Under the pieces are notes generated by a model. That model was not told where the DNA came from. It did no database searches and saw only the letters and a list, made by a program, of their open reading frames with translations. Position numbers and translations under genes: made by a program. This document shows positions 7,991 to 16,552 of a stretch of 64,000 nucleotides of DNA, one piece after another (position 1 is the stretch's first letter; each line of letters starts with the position of its first letter). The stretch is from Lachnospiraceae bacterium (GTDB taxonomy: Bacteria > Bacillota > Clostridia > Lachnospirales > Lachnospiraceae): NCBI GenBank assembly GCA_949383255.1, contig CASJPF010000020.1, forward strand, positions 1 through 64,000, in the 5' to 3' direction.

Positions 7991-8171
7991 AGACGGTCAA
8001 CAGGTTTTTCGTAATTTTTTAATGTGAAAAATTGCAACGCCTATCACAAATGCCGGGAAAGGGTGGCGGTGTAAATGGTAAGAGGTCCGCCCCGAAAAGA
8101 TGATTGCACACTTTATAGAGCGTCCAAAGGTTGGGGGTTGTATAGAGTGTGCAAGGCAAGGAGGGTTTAGC

Positions 8172-8429
8172 GTGGTAAAAATGACACAGGAGGACAGGGA
8201 ATATTTTAAGAATGGGGTAAAGACCCTATGCGGTACAGAATTAGTATTTGCTATCAGAGTTATTGAGGATAAGGACTTTATAAAGATAGTTGACAGCAAG
8301 GATTTAGAGTTTATGAAGCATGAGTTAGGCAGACAAGCCGGGGCGATATGGGCGAAACTGCTTAGGGCATTAAAGAAGCATGATTTTAAGGAAGCTGAAA
8401 AAATATTAACAGGAGGTACAGGCGAATGA
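8172..8429 (+). CDS. Small protein upstream of parA, unknown
   Basis: Encodes 85 aa from a GTG preceded by AAGGAGGG at the right distance; the frame is open back to 8100 but the upstream ATG has no ribosome site. The sequence VKTLCGTELVFAIRVIEDKD and the helical end (ALKKHDFKEAEKILTG) show no known domain. It overlaps parA by 4 nt, so it is translated with the partition genes and may be an accessory or regulator of them. Confidence 0.55.
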   Translation: MVKMTQEDREYFKNGVKTLCGTELVFAIRVIEDKDFIKIVDSKDLEFMKHELGRQAGAIWAKLLRALKKHDFKEAEKILTGGTGE

Positions 8430-9181
8430 AAACTATTGCAATTATCAACATGAAAGGCGGTTGCGCCAAAACAACAACGGCGGTAAACATGGCGTACATA
8501 TTGGCTAAAGAGTATGACAAAAAGGTGCTGCTTATTGATAACGACAAACAGGGCAATCTTTCAAAGGCTTGCGGGGTGTGGAGTTATGAAAATCCTAGCC
8601 TTGCGGATATGCTGACAGGACAGGAAGAAATAGGCGGTGTGGTACAGGTGGTTGAGAAAATGCCTAATATGGCGGTTATTCCGGCGAATATGCACTTACT
8701 GACAGCAAACCTTGCAGTAATCAAGGACGAAGAAAGAGAACAGGCAACAATCATTTCTAAGGAACTGGAAAAGGTAAAAGAAATCTTTGACTATTGTATT
8801 ATTGATTGCCCGCCGGATATTAACGTATCTGTCATAAATGCACTTGTGGCAGCAGATGAAGTTATTATACCGATTAAAATTGACGGTTACGCCTTTGACG
8901 GCATGGACGAACTGGAAGAGCAGATAAACAACGCAAAGGCATTAAACCCGAAATTGAAATTTAGGGGTTGCCTTGTGACTATGTATTATAACCGTGATGT
9001 ATGCAGACAGGGGGAGGCGTGGTTGCAGAATCAGCGTTACCCGGTATTCAAAACACATATCAGACGGACGGAAAAGGCGGACGAAGTAACTTTTACAAAT
9101 GAAAGCCTTATGGAATATTCCCCACGTTCCGGGGCCGCTAGGGATTATAAAACATTCGTAAAAGAATACTTGGAGGGATAG
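8426..9181 (+). CDS. parA: ParA-type partition ATPase
   Basis: A 251-aa deviant Walker ATPase: MKGGCAKTT at residues 9-17 carries both the signature lysine and the P-loop lysine, IDNDKQGN near residue 36 is switch I, and IIDCPPD near residue 124 is Walker B. No N-terminal DNA-binding domain is present, as in ParA/Soj and type Ib plasmids. ParA uses ATP-driven DNA binding to position ParB-centromere complexes. The ParB gene follows 1.3 kb downstream, with four small genes between. A partition pair in a prophage points to a plasmid-like state at some stage. Confidence 0.9.
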   Translation: MKTIAIINMKGGCAKTTTAVNMAYILAKEYDKKVLLIDNDKQGNLSKACGVWSYENPSLADMLTGQEEIGGVVQVVEKMPNMAVIPANMHLLTANLAVIKDEEREQATIISKELEKVKEIFDYCIIDCPPDINVSVINALVAADEVIIPIKIDGYAFDGMDELEEQINNAKALNPKLKFRGCLVTMYYNRDVCRQGEAWLQNQRYPVFKTHIRRTEKADEVTFTNESLMEYSPRSGAARDYKTFVKEYLEG

Positions 9182-9182
9182 T

Positions 9183-9383
9183 ATGGCATACAGGAATAAC
9201 GAGGGATACCGTGACCCAACGGCAGGGGAAGCCGTGGGAGCGGTTGCCAAAGAGGAAAGGAAACGCAATGAAGCGGTAACAAGCCTTATCACAATGCTAA
9301 AGCAGATTATAAGCCTTGCGGGGTTTGAATTGGTGGGGCGTATCGTATTAAAGGACAAGGAAACAGGAAAGGAGTACAGGTAA
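9183..9383 (+). CDS. Small phage protein, unknown
   Basis: A 66-aa protein starting one base after parA (MAYRNNEGYRDPTAGEAVGA), then a basic helix (KEERKRNEAVTSLITMLKQI) and a short beta end (GRIVLKDKETGKEYR). The stop overlaps the next start by one base. No family recognised. The tight spacing in the parA-parB unit suggests co-translation; function unknown. Confidence 0.55.
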   Translation: MAYRNNEGYRDPTAGEAVGAVAKEERKRNEAVTSLITMLKQIISLAGFELVGRIVLKDKETGKEYR

Positions 9384-9790
9384 TGAAAGATGTTGTATTG
9401 AAAGCGGTTATGCAGAAACAGACGGACAACCTCAAAGAACTTTTCAAGCTGATAGAGAAACACCCGGATTTGCCGATTGTGGCAATGGTAGATAGTGATG
9501 TTGTGGCAGATGATGGCGGTTTTTGGTTGGGCGAGTGGGGCAGGTGTGAGATTGACAAGTATATAGTGCATGAGGATTACGGCGTAATCTTTTACGAACA
9601 GGGCAGACCCGACACGGTAGATATTTTTGAAAAGTATTTTGATTATGCGGAATGTGGCATAGATGAAGAATTGCCGGACGAACAGGCGTTACCGCTTATG
9701 AAAGAAAAAATTGATACTTTAAACTGGACGGAAGCAATCATTGTATACATTGTTTTGCCGGATTATGAGGAGGTGCAGCATGAGAAATAG
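9383..9790 (+). CDS. Acidic phage protein, unknown
   Basis: A 135-aa acidic protein. DLPIVAMVDSDVVADDGGFW near the middle and GRCEIDKYIVHEDYGVIFYE downstream form alternating strands. Similar short proteins occur in Firmicute phages without known function. ATG start overlapping the preceding stop; GGAGGTGCAGC inside its 3' end is the ribosome site of the next gene. Function not assigned. Confidence 0.5.
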   Translation: MKDVVLKAVMQKQTDNLKELFKLIEKHPDLPIVAMVDSDVVADDGGFWLGEWGRCEIDKYIVHEDYGVIFYEQGRPDTVDIFEKYFDYAECGIDEELPDEQALPLMKEKIDTLNWTEAIIVYIVLPDYEEVQHEK

Positions 9791-10022
9791 ACCTATTATT
9801 ATGATTGACACAACCAACGCCCCAACATACTGCAGGAGTCATTGTTGCAATGGGGATTGTAGCAAGCATATATCTAAGGGAATGGCTTATACAGGGCCTT
9901 GCAAGTTTGCATTGCTGAAAGATACAGAAGAGTGCGAGGGGTACATATCAAGACGGAAAAAGACAATGCAAGAGATAAAACAGATTGAAAAGGAAATGGA
10001 GGCAGCGGGAATTGAAAAATAA
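9780..10022 (+). CDS. Small cysteine-rich phage protein
   Basis: An 80-aa protein starting MRNRPIIMIDTTNAPTYC, chosen because GAGGAGGTGCAGC sits directly before this ATG. Cysteines at TYCRSHCCNGDCSKH and later GPC and EEC suggest a metal-binding knot, followed by a lysine-rich helix (SRRKKTMQEIKQIEKEMEA). It overlaps both neighbours. No known family; function unknown. Confidence 0.5.
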   Translation: MRNRPIIMIDTTNAPTYCRSHCCNGDCSKHISKGMAYTGPCKFALLKDTEECEGYISRRKKTMQEIKQIEKEMEAAGIEK

Positions 10023-10476
10023 TGATAATGCGGAAACGCTGAAAACAGGGGAAACAGTAGTATTAGGCGGTTGGAATCAGCCAATAAAAGCATTTCCAAC
10101 GGTGGAAATACCTTTAGACGAATACAAGGCATTTATCGAATTTAAGGTAAAGGGACCGACAACGGAAATTCCGTTGGAGCAGTATAAGGAACTGACAGAA
10201 AACAATATGCGTATGCAAGGCAAGATATGGGATTTAGAAAATCAGATTAGAGATTTGGAATATCAGTTAGAGAGGGAAAAGGAACGGCAGGGGGAAACGG
10301 ACGCACATACAGACATTGTTACAAAAATGGTAGCAGACGAAATCACAGAAAAGGTAATGAAAGATTTGTTGCAGTTATCAGAAGAGCAGAAAAAGGAACT
10401 TAGGGCGAAATGGCGAAATGTGACCGATTCGGACACGAAAACAAAGGAAAGTGAGGTAATGCGTAATGGCAGATAA
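10012..10476 (+). CDS. Coiled-coil phage protein upstream of parB
   Basis: Encodes 154 aa from a TTG preceded by GGAGG. Two short repeats (EIPLDEYKAF and EIPLEQYKEL) lead into a coiled coil (KIWDLENQIRDLEYQLEREK) and a second helical part. The 3' end holds dispersed repeat copy 2, which reads VTDSDT. It overlaps parB by 11 nt. No known function; the repeat inside the gene directly before parB would fit a centromere site near its binding protein. Confidence 0.55.
   Translation: MKNNDNAETLKTGETVVLGGWNQPIKAFPTVEIPLDEYKAFIEFKVKGPTTEIPLEQYKELTENNMRMQGKIWDLENQIRDLEYQLEREKERQGETDAHTDIVTKMVADEITEKVMKDLLQLSEEQKKELRAKWRNVTDSDTKTKESEVMRNGR
10420..10436 (+). repeat. Dispersed 17-bp palindrome, copy 2
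   Basis: Exact GTGACCGATTCGGACAC, 30 bp upstream of the parB start, inside the end of the coiled-coil gene, read as VTDSDT. Confidence 0.85.
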
Positions 10477-11935
10477 AAAGAAAGGGTTTGACCTTAACAG
10501 TTTGCTTAATACAAAATCAAAAGGGGCAGCAGTACAGGCAGAGGGACCGGCACAGGAAGAGGAAAACGCCTTTAGCGTGGTTATGCTTGATGTGGAGGAC
10601 TTAATGCCGAGTAAGGATAATTTCTATTCCACAGAAAATATTGACGAATTGGCAGCAGCTATTGAGTTATCCGGGTGTATCGAACAGAATTTAGTCGTTA
10701 AGCCGGAAGCACATGGAAAGTATGAGGTAATAGCCGGACACCGTAGACGGTTGGCAGCTTTAAAGTTGGTAGAAGAGGGCAAGGAAGAATACAGGAAAGT
10801 ACCGTGCCGTATCAAGAAAGAATCAGACGAAATAAGGGACCGTTTAAGCCTTATCTTTACCAATGCAACGGCAAGGCAGCTTACAGATTGGGAAAAGGTA
10901 AAACAGGCAGAGGAATTAAAAGAAGTGCTGACAGAGTACAAAAAGGCTTTACAGGAAGAAAACAAGGATAAGCCAAAGGAAGAACGGGAAAGAATCGGGC
11001 GTATCCGTGAAATCGTGGCACAAATGCTTAATACGTCCACTACACAGGTCGGACGCATGGAGGCGATAAGTAATAATCTGTCACAGGAATTTAAAGGGGA
11101 ACTTGAAAAAGGCAATATCAATATTTCAACCGCCCACGAACTTAGTAGGCTTGACGAAGAGGGGCAGAAAAAAGCCTATGAACAGTACGAAGAAAAGGGC
11201 GAGTTGCATATAAAAGATGTAAAGCCGGAAGAAAAGGAAGAAATCACGGACGAACAGGCAGAAAAGGCACAGGAAGCAATAAAAGACGCTATCAAGGGGG
11301 AAGTAAACCGGGCAGTATTCAAGGTAAAGGAAAATGTGGCAGCAGTCGAAAGGACGCTAAGAAAATATTTCAGCAAGTCTTTTCAAGGGAAAAAGTTTGA
11401 CGGCGGTAAATACATATATCGTTTTCAAGCGGACGGAATCACAATTATAGATACTGAAAAATGGGGAAATTTCTTGATTGACTATTCAGACCTTGCGGAA
11501 ATCGTGGTATTGATGATTGAAAATAACCAATTATCCTATGACGATACCCCGGAAGAGGTACAGGAAGAGGAAACAGGAGAAGAAATCGAAGAGGAAGCAG
11601 CCGGGGAGGTGGATGCACCACAGGAAGCAGAACCCGAAGCACAGGAAGAGGAAAACGAACCTTTACCGAGGCAGCAGGATATGAGCGATTACCCGGAATA
11701 TGTACCCGAACCACAGGAAAAGGGATTAGACTTTACAAAGTGGATAAAAGAAAAATACGGAATGGCACAATATACGCTTATCGGAAAAGAGGTTAGGGCG
11801 GTTATAGCGTCCGAACTGGAAGCGAACAAAGGAAAGCCGTTGTGTCCGGCTGAATGGGAAAACAGGATAACAAACGCCTTATCTGTATGGGTTATGAGAA
11901 AAACGGCAGAATATCAGAAGTATTTACAGGGTTAG
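10466..11935 (+). CDS. parB: ParB-type partition protein
   Basis: A 489-aa ParB-family protein. The N-terminal ParB/Srx CTPase domain contains LMPSKDNFY and the signature GHRRRLAAL (residues 91-99). A central helix-turn-helix region follows (EIVAQMLNTSTTQVGRMEAI and the STAHELSRL helix, about residues 185-235). A very acidic linker (about residues 365-420) and a C-terminal domain come after. It is longer than chromosomal ParB. It would bind a palindromic centromere; the 17-bp dispersed repeat is the best candidate. Forms a unit with parA upstream. Confidence 0.88.
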   Translation: MADKKKGFDLNSLLNTKSKGAAVQAEGPAQEEENAFSVVMLDVEDLMPSKDNFYSTENIDELAAAIELSGCIEQNLVVKPEAHGKYEVIAGHRRRLAALKLVEEGKEEYRKVPCRIKKESDEIRDRLSLIFTNATARQLTDWEKVKQAEELKEVLTEYKKALQEENKDKPKEERERIGRIREIVAQMLNTSTTQVGRMEAISNNLSQEFKGELEKGNINISTAHELSRLDEEGQKKAYEQYEEKGELHIKDVKPEEKEEITDEQAEKAQEAIKDAIKGEVNRAVFKVKENVAAVERTLRKYFSKSFQGKKFDGGKYIYRFQADGITIIDTEKWGNFLIDYSDLAEIVVLMIENNQLSYDDTPEEVQEEETGEEIEEEAAGEVDAPQEAEPEAQEEENEPLPRQQDMSDYPEYVPEPQEKGLDFTKWIKEKYGMAQYTLIGKEVRAVIASELEANKGKPLCPAEWENRITNALSVWVMRKTAEYQKYLQG

Positions 11936-11945
11936 GCGGTGCATT

Positions 11946-12221
11946 ATGGGCCAGTTTGAGTATAAGGAGGGTATTTTATTTGTAGGTGGGCAGGTGGCAG
12001 CAGATAGTACAAGGGCGGTTATAGCTGCCCTGTCTGCCTGTACTGGAATGGATATAAAAACAACGTGCGATTCATTGAATCAGCTATTGCAATCCTTTGA
12101 TATGTTAGTGGATAGCTTGCAGGACGTTTTACAGGCGTTGGGGCAAGCGTTCACAGAGGTATCACAAGATATTTGCGAACCCTGTAGGCACAGGGGGGAC
12201 CCGGCACGGCAGCAGTATTAA
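11946..12221 (+). CDS. Small phage protein, unknown
   Basis: A 91-aa protein starting 10 nt after parB (GQFEYKEGILFVGGQVAADS), with a helical middle (NQLLQSFDMLVDSLQDVLQA) and ending PCRHRGDPARQQY. GGCGGTGC precedes the ATG. No domain recognised. It lies between parB and the late regulator. Confidence 0.5.
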   Translation: MGQFEYKEGILFVGGQVAADSTRAVIAALSACTGMDIKTTCDSLNQLLQSFDMLVDSLQDVLQALGQAFTEVSQDICEPCRHRGDPARQQY

Positions 12222-12302
12222 ACAGATAACGCCAAAACAGGCAAAAGCAAATATCAAATGGCAGGAAAAATACAGACCGCCATAATAGGAGGATTGCATA
12301 CT

Positions 12303-12779
12303 ATGAAAAATTCGGAAGTGGAAGCAATATTAAAGTTTTACAAGTGGATTGACTTGGATATTAAAGTAGCGGGCGAGTGGCTAGAGCAGTACGAAGCCAG
12401 ATATAATCCGTTAGGGGCGGTTGAATATGACGGTATGCCACACGGCAACAAATTAGGCGATAGTACGGCTTTGCTTGCTATGAAATTGGCAGAAACGGAC
12501 ACAAGGGAACGTGTAGAAGCCTTAAAAAGCCGGATTGAGGAATTAAAGAAACTTAGGACACAGATTTTCAAGGAAATTTCCTCATTATCGGCACTTCACA
12601 AAGTAATCATATGCGGATTATACCTACAGGGGAAGAAATGGGACCAGATAGGGGAAGAAATAGGCTACAGTGTGCGCCACGCCAAAAATATAAGATGTGA
12701 AGCCTTAAAAGTCTTGGGCGAAAAATTAGCAAGGAATAGGATTGTATCACGAAGCAAGATTATCAAAGAGAATTTATAG
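12303..12779 (+). CDS. ArpU/RinA-like late transcription regulator
   Basis: A 158-aa protein beginning MKNSEVEAILKFYKWIDLDI; AGGAGGATTGCATACT before the ATG supports this start over an upstream one at 12258. The C-terminal part (LQGKKWDQIGEEIGYSVRHA followed by KNIRCEALKVL) is a sigma-4-like helix-turn-helix as in ArpU and RinA late activators of Gram-positive phages. It is the last gene before the packaging genes, and a paired TTGCCC site with a promoter starts 6 bp after its stop and again at 16506, the expected place for late-gene activation. Confidence 0.75.
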   Translation: MKNSEVEAILKFYKWIDLDIKVAGEWLEQYEARYNPLGAVEYDGMPHGNKLGDSTALLAMKLAETDTRERVEALKSRIEELKKLRTQIFKEISSLSALHKVIICGLYLQGKKWDQIGEEIGYSVRHAKNIRCEALKVLGEKLARNRIVSRSKIIKENL

Positions 12780-12785
12780 TAAAGA

Positions 12786-12824
12786 TTGCCCACCATTGCC
12801 CGATTTTTTATGGTATGATAGTAA
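12786..12824 (+). promoter_or_regulatory. Late promoter candidate with paired TTGCCC boxes
   Basis: TTGCCC at 12786 and 12796, ten bp apart, then a T-rich stretch and -10-like TATGAT (12814-12819) or TAGTAA (12819-12824, 17 bp after the second box). A closely matching copy occurs at 16506-16544. The direct repeat at one helical turn suggests an activator dimer, most simply the ArpU-like protein just upstream. Confidence 0.65.
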
Positions 12825-12842
12825 CGTGAAAAGGAATGAAAG

Positions 12843-12878
12843 GGCAGCAGGATTATTGATAAAATCCCGCTGCCTTTT
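12843..12878 (+). terminator. Hairpin with T run behind the late promoter
   Basis: GGCAGC..GGATT pairs with AATCC..GCTGCC and is followed by TTTT. It lies only some 25-60 bp past the promoter, so it would end a short transcript unless read through; an antitermination or small-RNA role is possible. Confidence 0.6.
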
Positions 12879-12968
12879 CGCACTGTATTTTTGAAATTCT
12901 GCAAAAATGCGGTAATTCCGGGGTAATGGAACTCCGGGAAATGGAAAAACAAACAAAGGAGGGATACC

Positions 12969-13772
12969 ATGCCACGGAAAAAGGACGAAAAGAGGGAAAA
13001 GGCAAAGCAGATATTTTTAGATTCTGACGGATTGGCAAAAAACCCCGAAATAGCGGAGGTGTTGGGCGTTGATTCGGCAAAGATAGCAAAATGGAAGTGT
13101 ATGGATAAGTGGAAAGAAGCACTTGAAAATAAGCCGAAAAAACAGGGGGCGCAGAAAGGCAACCAAAACGCCAAAGGACACGGCGCACCCCCACGCAATA
13201 AGAACGCACAGACACACGGCGCATATAGCACGGTGTATTTTGACGAACTGACAGAAGAGGAAAAGAAGCTGATAGAATCGGTTACACTTGATACAACGGA
13301 AAATATGCTAAGGGAATTGCAGACGCTTATAGCAAAGGAAAATGACCTAAAGAAACGGATAGCAGAACTTAACAGCAACGACACAGGGGAATTATTCGTT
13401 GACAGGGTTGTAGAAATGCGTACACCGAAAAAGGCGGAGGATAATGACCCATACGGCACATACACAGGGGAAAATACAGAGGGTAGCAGTAAACCGCCGT
13501 TAGATGTGGCTATGGAAACAACTATTAAATCATCAGCATTTGAAAGGGCAATGAAGCTAGAAGCAGAACTAAACAAGATACACGGACGCATAATAAAGCT
13601 ACTGGATTCTATCAAGTCGTATGAGTTAGAGCAAAGAAGAATAAGCCTAGAGGAAAGACGCTACACACTGATGAAGCAAAAGGCAAGCGGTGTGTTCAAC
13701 GTAGACCCGGACACAGGCGAGATAGACGATACATACACAGACAATGAAGAGCATGAGGACTTGGAAGAGTGA
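12969..13772 (+). CDS. PBSX-type terminase small subunit-like protein
   Basis: A 267-aa protein with an N-terminal helix-turn-helix (IAEVLGVDSAKIAKWK, about residues 25-42) and the signature GAPPRNKNAQTHGAYSTVYF (about residues 73-92) found in PBSX-family small terminases of Firmicutes. The rest is helical (LRELQTLIAKENDLKKRIAE). Small terminases bind the packaging site and recruit the large subunit. A second small-terminase-like gene (Nu1 type) follows at 13931, so one of the two may have another role. GGAGGGATACC precedes the ATG. Confidence 0.7.
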   Translation: MPRKKDEKREKAKQIFLDSDGLAKNPEIAEVLGVDSAKIAKWKCMDKWKEALENKPKKQGAQKGNQNAKGHGAPPRNKNAQTHGAYSTVYFDELTEEEKKLIESVTLDTTENMLRELQTLIAKENDLKKRIAELNSNDTGELFVDRVVEMRTPKKAEDNDPYGTYTGENTEGSSKPPLDVAMETTIKSSAFERAMKLEAELNKIHGRIIKLLDSIKSYELEQRRISLEERRYTLMKQKASGVFNVDPDTGEIDDTYTDNEEHEDLEE

Positions 13773-13790
13773 CAAAGAGAGGACGAACAC

Positions 13791-13853
13791 CACGGCATGA
13801 GGGCAGGCGGTCAAAGGTACTGTAAGCCGTCTGAACGGCTTGCGGGTGCCGTG
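13791..13853 (+). other. Nested inverted repeats, candidate cos/packaging site
   Basis: CACGGCA (13791-13797) pairs with TGCCGTG (13847-13853), enclosing AAGCCGT-CTGA-ACGGCTT (13824-13841). The element is in the 158-bp gap directly upstream of the Nu1-like gene, where lambda has its cos site. It could also be a regulatory RNA structure. Confidence 0.4.
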
Positions 13854-13930
13854 ACCCCAAAACTTGCCTAGCCTCCGGGGGAAAAATCGACTTCCAAAAT
13901 GCCGGAAATTTTTTTAAGGGGGTAGGATTT

Positions 13931-14428
13931 TTGAAACTATATGATAAAAATGCGGTTGCAAAATTTCTTGATATGACCCCTAAGAATGTTGAACGGCTGA
14001 CAAGCAAGGGGGTGTTGCAGACCGTAGGCGAAACAAAATTGTATTCGCTGACAGAAGCCAACCACGCCTATATAAGATATTTGAGGGACCGAAACCCGGA
14101 AACGGAGGAGGCGGTAGACCTAAACGAAGAGAGGGCAAAGCTGACAAAGGCAAAGCGTCTTAATGAGGAGTTGGATTTGGCGTTGAAGCGTGGGGAACTG
14201 CACAAGGCAGAGGATGTAAAAAAAATAATGTCTGCCACGCTGATAAATTTTAAGAGCCGTCTAAGCGCAATTCCGGCAGAGGAGGCAGACAAACTAGCAA
14301 CCATGACGGATAAGGCAAAGATTTTTTTATACCTCAATACAAAGATAAAAGAAGCGTTGGCAGAGTTATCTAATTTTGAGGAAATTTTTAAGGAGGAAAT
14401 ACAGGAAGATGAAGAGGGAAACGATTAA
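13931..14428 (+). CDS. Nu1-like terminase small subunit
   Basis: A 165-aa protein starting at a TTG behind AAGGGGGTAGGATTT. The N-terminal winged helix (KNAVAKFLDMTPKNVERLTS) is the MerR-like DNA-binding domain of Nu1-type small terminases, followed by a helical part (EERAKLTKAKRLNEELDLAL, KSRLSAIPAEEADKLA) typical of lambda Nu1 relatives. It pairs with the GpA-type large subunit that overlaps its end by 20 nt. It should bind the packaging site, possibly the inverted repeats just upstream. Confidence 0.82.
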   Translation: MKLYDKNAVAKFLDMTPKNVERLTSKGVLQTVGETKLYSLTEANHAYIRYLRDRNPETEEAVDLNEERAKLTKAKRLNEELDLALKRGELHKAEDVKKIMSATLINFKSRLSAIPAEEADKLATMTDKAKIFLYLNTKIKEALAELSNFEEIFKEEIQEDEEGND

Positions 14429-16256
14429 CCTTTTCAAAGATATATTCAAGGTATTAGAACCGCCCCCAGACCTTACATTATCACAATGGGCAGATAAATA
14501 CCGCCGTCTTTCCTCTGAATCGGGAAGCAAGGGAGGGCGTTGGCATACGGATAAAGCACCGTGGCAGCGGGAAATAATGGACGCTATAACCGATATATCC
14601 GTTGAAAAAGTCGTGGTAATGTCTGCTGCACAAATGGGAAAAACAGACGCTTTTTTATTAAATACAATCGGTTATTATATGCACTATGACCCCTGTACAA
14701 TGTTGTGTATGCAGCCGACATTGAGCCTTGCGGAAACCCTAAGCAAAGATAGGCTAATGCCAATGGTAAGGGATACCCCGGCATTAAAAGATAAAATCAA
14801 TGAGAAGAGCCGGACAAGCGGAAACACGATTTTTAAAAAGTCTTTTCCGGGCGGTCGTATCACAATGACAGGGGCAAACTCCCCGACAGAACTTAGAAGC
14901 CGTCCAATCCGTGTATTGTTGGCAGATGAAATAGACGCATACCCGCCAACGGCAGGGGCAGAGGGGGACCCGCTTATTTTAGCCGGAAAGCGTTTAACTA
15001 CATACTGGAATCGCAAAGAAGTAGACACAAGCACACCGACAATAAAAGGGGCAAGCCGTATAGAAATGGAGTACGAACATTCAACAATGGAAGAATGGAA
15101 CGTACCGTGTCCGAGTTGCGGAGAGCTTCAGCCGTTGGAATGGGGCAACCTTACTTACAAGGTTGACGCTGACGGGGAAGTAGAAAGCGTTACTTATGCT
15201 TGTGCAAAATGTGGGGTTATCCATTCGGAGGTAGAATGGAAAGACCATTTTAACGAGGGCAGATATATAGCGAAATACCCGAAAAGAAAAGTAAGGGGTT
15301 TTCATTTCAATTCTTTAGCGTCAACTTTTTTTGGTTGGGATAAAATCGTAAAGGGATTTATCGAAGCTGACGCAGCGGTTAAAAAAGGCAATGTTGAATT
15401 GATGAAATCATGGGTAAATACCGAGTTAGGGCAGACATGGGAAGAGGACGGCGAAAAGGCAAGTAAGGACGATTTATTAAAACGGCGTGAGAAATACCGT
15501 TGTGAAGTGCCGGACGAAGTAATAGCACTGACAGCCGGGATAGATACGCAAGATGATAGATTTGAAATTGAGGTTGTAGGTTGGGGCGTAGGGCATGAAT
15601 CCTATGGAATCGTTTACAAACGGATTTACGGCGATTTGAAACAGCCGGAAGTATGGAAACGGTTAGATGAATTTCTGCTACAGAAATTTAAAAAGGCAGA
15701 CGGTACGGAAATGAGGATACTGCGGGCCTGTATGGATACACAGGGGCATTTCTTTAATCAAGTATGTAAATTCTGTAAGGCACGGACGGCAAGGGGCGTA
15801 TACGCAATAAGGGGAGGCAATGAGGGTACTGCAAAACCGTATATACCGAAGCCGACAAAAAACAACAGAGAACAGGCGTATTTGTTTACGTTGGGCGTGG
15901 ATACAGGGAAGAGCCTGTTATTACAGAGATTGCAGATTGAAGAGGAGGGACCCGGATACTGTCATTTTCCAAAAGATGAAAACGGATACATAAGGGGGTA
16001 TGATGAAGATTATTTCAAAGGACTGACAGCGGAAAAACAGGTACTAAAGTATAAAAAAGGCAGACCGTATTTTGTATGGGAACTGACAGGCGAAACAAAG
16101 AGGAATGAGCCGTTAGACTGTAGAAATTACGCACAGGCAGCTATAGAACTGACAGGCTTGACCCTCAAAGAACCGCCAAAGAAAGAAACAGGAACACAGA
16201 CACCCCCGAAAAAGACAAGAAAACGCAGGGGAAGCAGAAGCGGAGGTATATTATAA
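14409..16256 (+). CDS. Terminase large subunit, GpA family
   Basis: A 615-aa packaging motor of the lambda gpA family. SAAQMGKTDA near residue 80 is the P-loop variant, VLLADEIDAYP near residue 170 is Walker B, a zinc ribbon (CPSCGELQPL..CAKCG) follows near residues 235-275, and GIDTQDDRFEIEV near residue 375 starts the nuclease domain. I chose ATG 14409, as the upstream in-frame TTG lies inside the Nu1-like gene with no ribosome site; AAGGAGG lies 12 nt before 14409. It cuts and pumps DNA into the head. Its stop overlaps the next start. Confidence 0.92.
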   Translation: MKRETINLFKDIFKVLEPPPDLTLSQWADKYRRLSSESGSKGGRWHTDKAPWQREIMDAITDISVEKVVVMSAAQMGKTDAFLLNTIGYYMHYDPCTMLCMQPTLSLAETLSKDRLMPMVRDTPALKDKINEKSRTSGNTIFKKSFPGGRITMTGANSPTELRSRPIRVLLADEIDAYPPTAGAEGDPLILAGKRLTTYWNRKEVDTSTPTIKGASRIEMEYEHSTMEEWNVPCPSCGELQPLEWGNLTYKVDADGEVESVTYACAKCGVIHSEVEWKDHFNEGRYIAKYPKRKVRGFHFNSLASTFFGWDKIVKGFIEADAAVKKGNVELMKSWVNTELGQTWEEDGEKASKDDLLKRREKYRCEVPDEVIALTAGIDTQDDRFEIEVVGWGVGHESYGIVYKRIYGDLKQPEVWKRLDEFLLQKFKKADGTEMRILRACMDTQGHFFNQVCKFCKARTARGVYAIRGGNEGTAKPYIPKPTKNNREQAYLFTLGVDTGKSLLLQRLQIEEEGPGYCHFPKDENGYIRGYDEDYFKGLTAEKQVLKYKKGRPYFVWELTGETKRNEPLDCRNYAQAAIELTGLTLKEPPKKETGTQTPPKKTRKRRGSRSGGIL

Positions 16257-16492
16257 TGGCAGCAATAACATTAGAAACAGCAAAAAAACACTTGGAAATG
16301 TGGCTAGAAGCCGAAAGCGAGGTTGCAATCAATCAATCCTATACGATTGGCGGTAAGTCGTTTACAAGGGCAAATTTGGGCGAAATACGCAAGCAGATAG
16401 AGTATTGGAGCAATAAGGTACAGGCATTAGAGAATATAGCCAAAAGAAAGGGCAGAAACAGGGTTTACAGGGTTGTGCCGAGGGATTTATAA
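16256..16492 (+). CDS. Small head-tail joining protein (DUF6148/gpW-like)
   Basis: A 78-aa protein between the large terminase and portal genes: an N-terminal helix (LETAKKHLEMWLEAESEVAI), then SYTIGGKSFTRANLGEIRKQ and a second helix. The GKSFTRANLxEI pattern and position match the short DUF6148/gpW-type head completion proteins that seal the portal. ATG start overlapping the terminase stop. Family call from pattern and gene order. Confidence 0.72.
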   Translation: MAAITLETAKKHLEMWLEAESEVAINQSYTIGGKSFTRANLGEIRKQIEYWSNKVQALENIAKRKGRNRVYRVVPRDL

Positions 16493-16505
16493 AATTTTTG
16501 AAAGA

Positions 16506-16544
16506 TTGCCCACCATTGCCCGCTTTTTTATGTTATTATATAAA
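16506..16544 (+). promoter_or_regulatory. Second late promoter candidate with paired TTGCCC boxes
   Basis: TTGCCC at 16506 and 16516, identical spacing to the copy at 12786, then -10-like TATTAT (16534-16539) or TATAAA (16539-16544, 17 bp after the second box). It lies before the portal gene and would boost head-gene expression. Confidence 0.65.
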
Positions 16545-16552
16545 ATAGCAGA

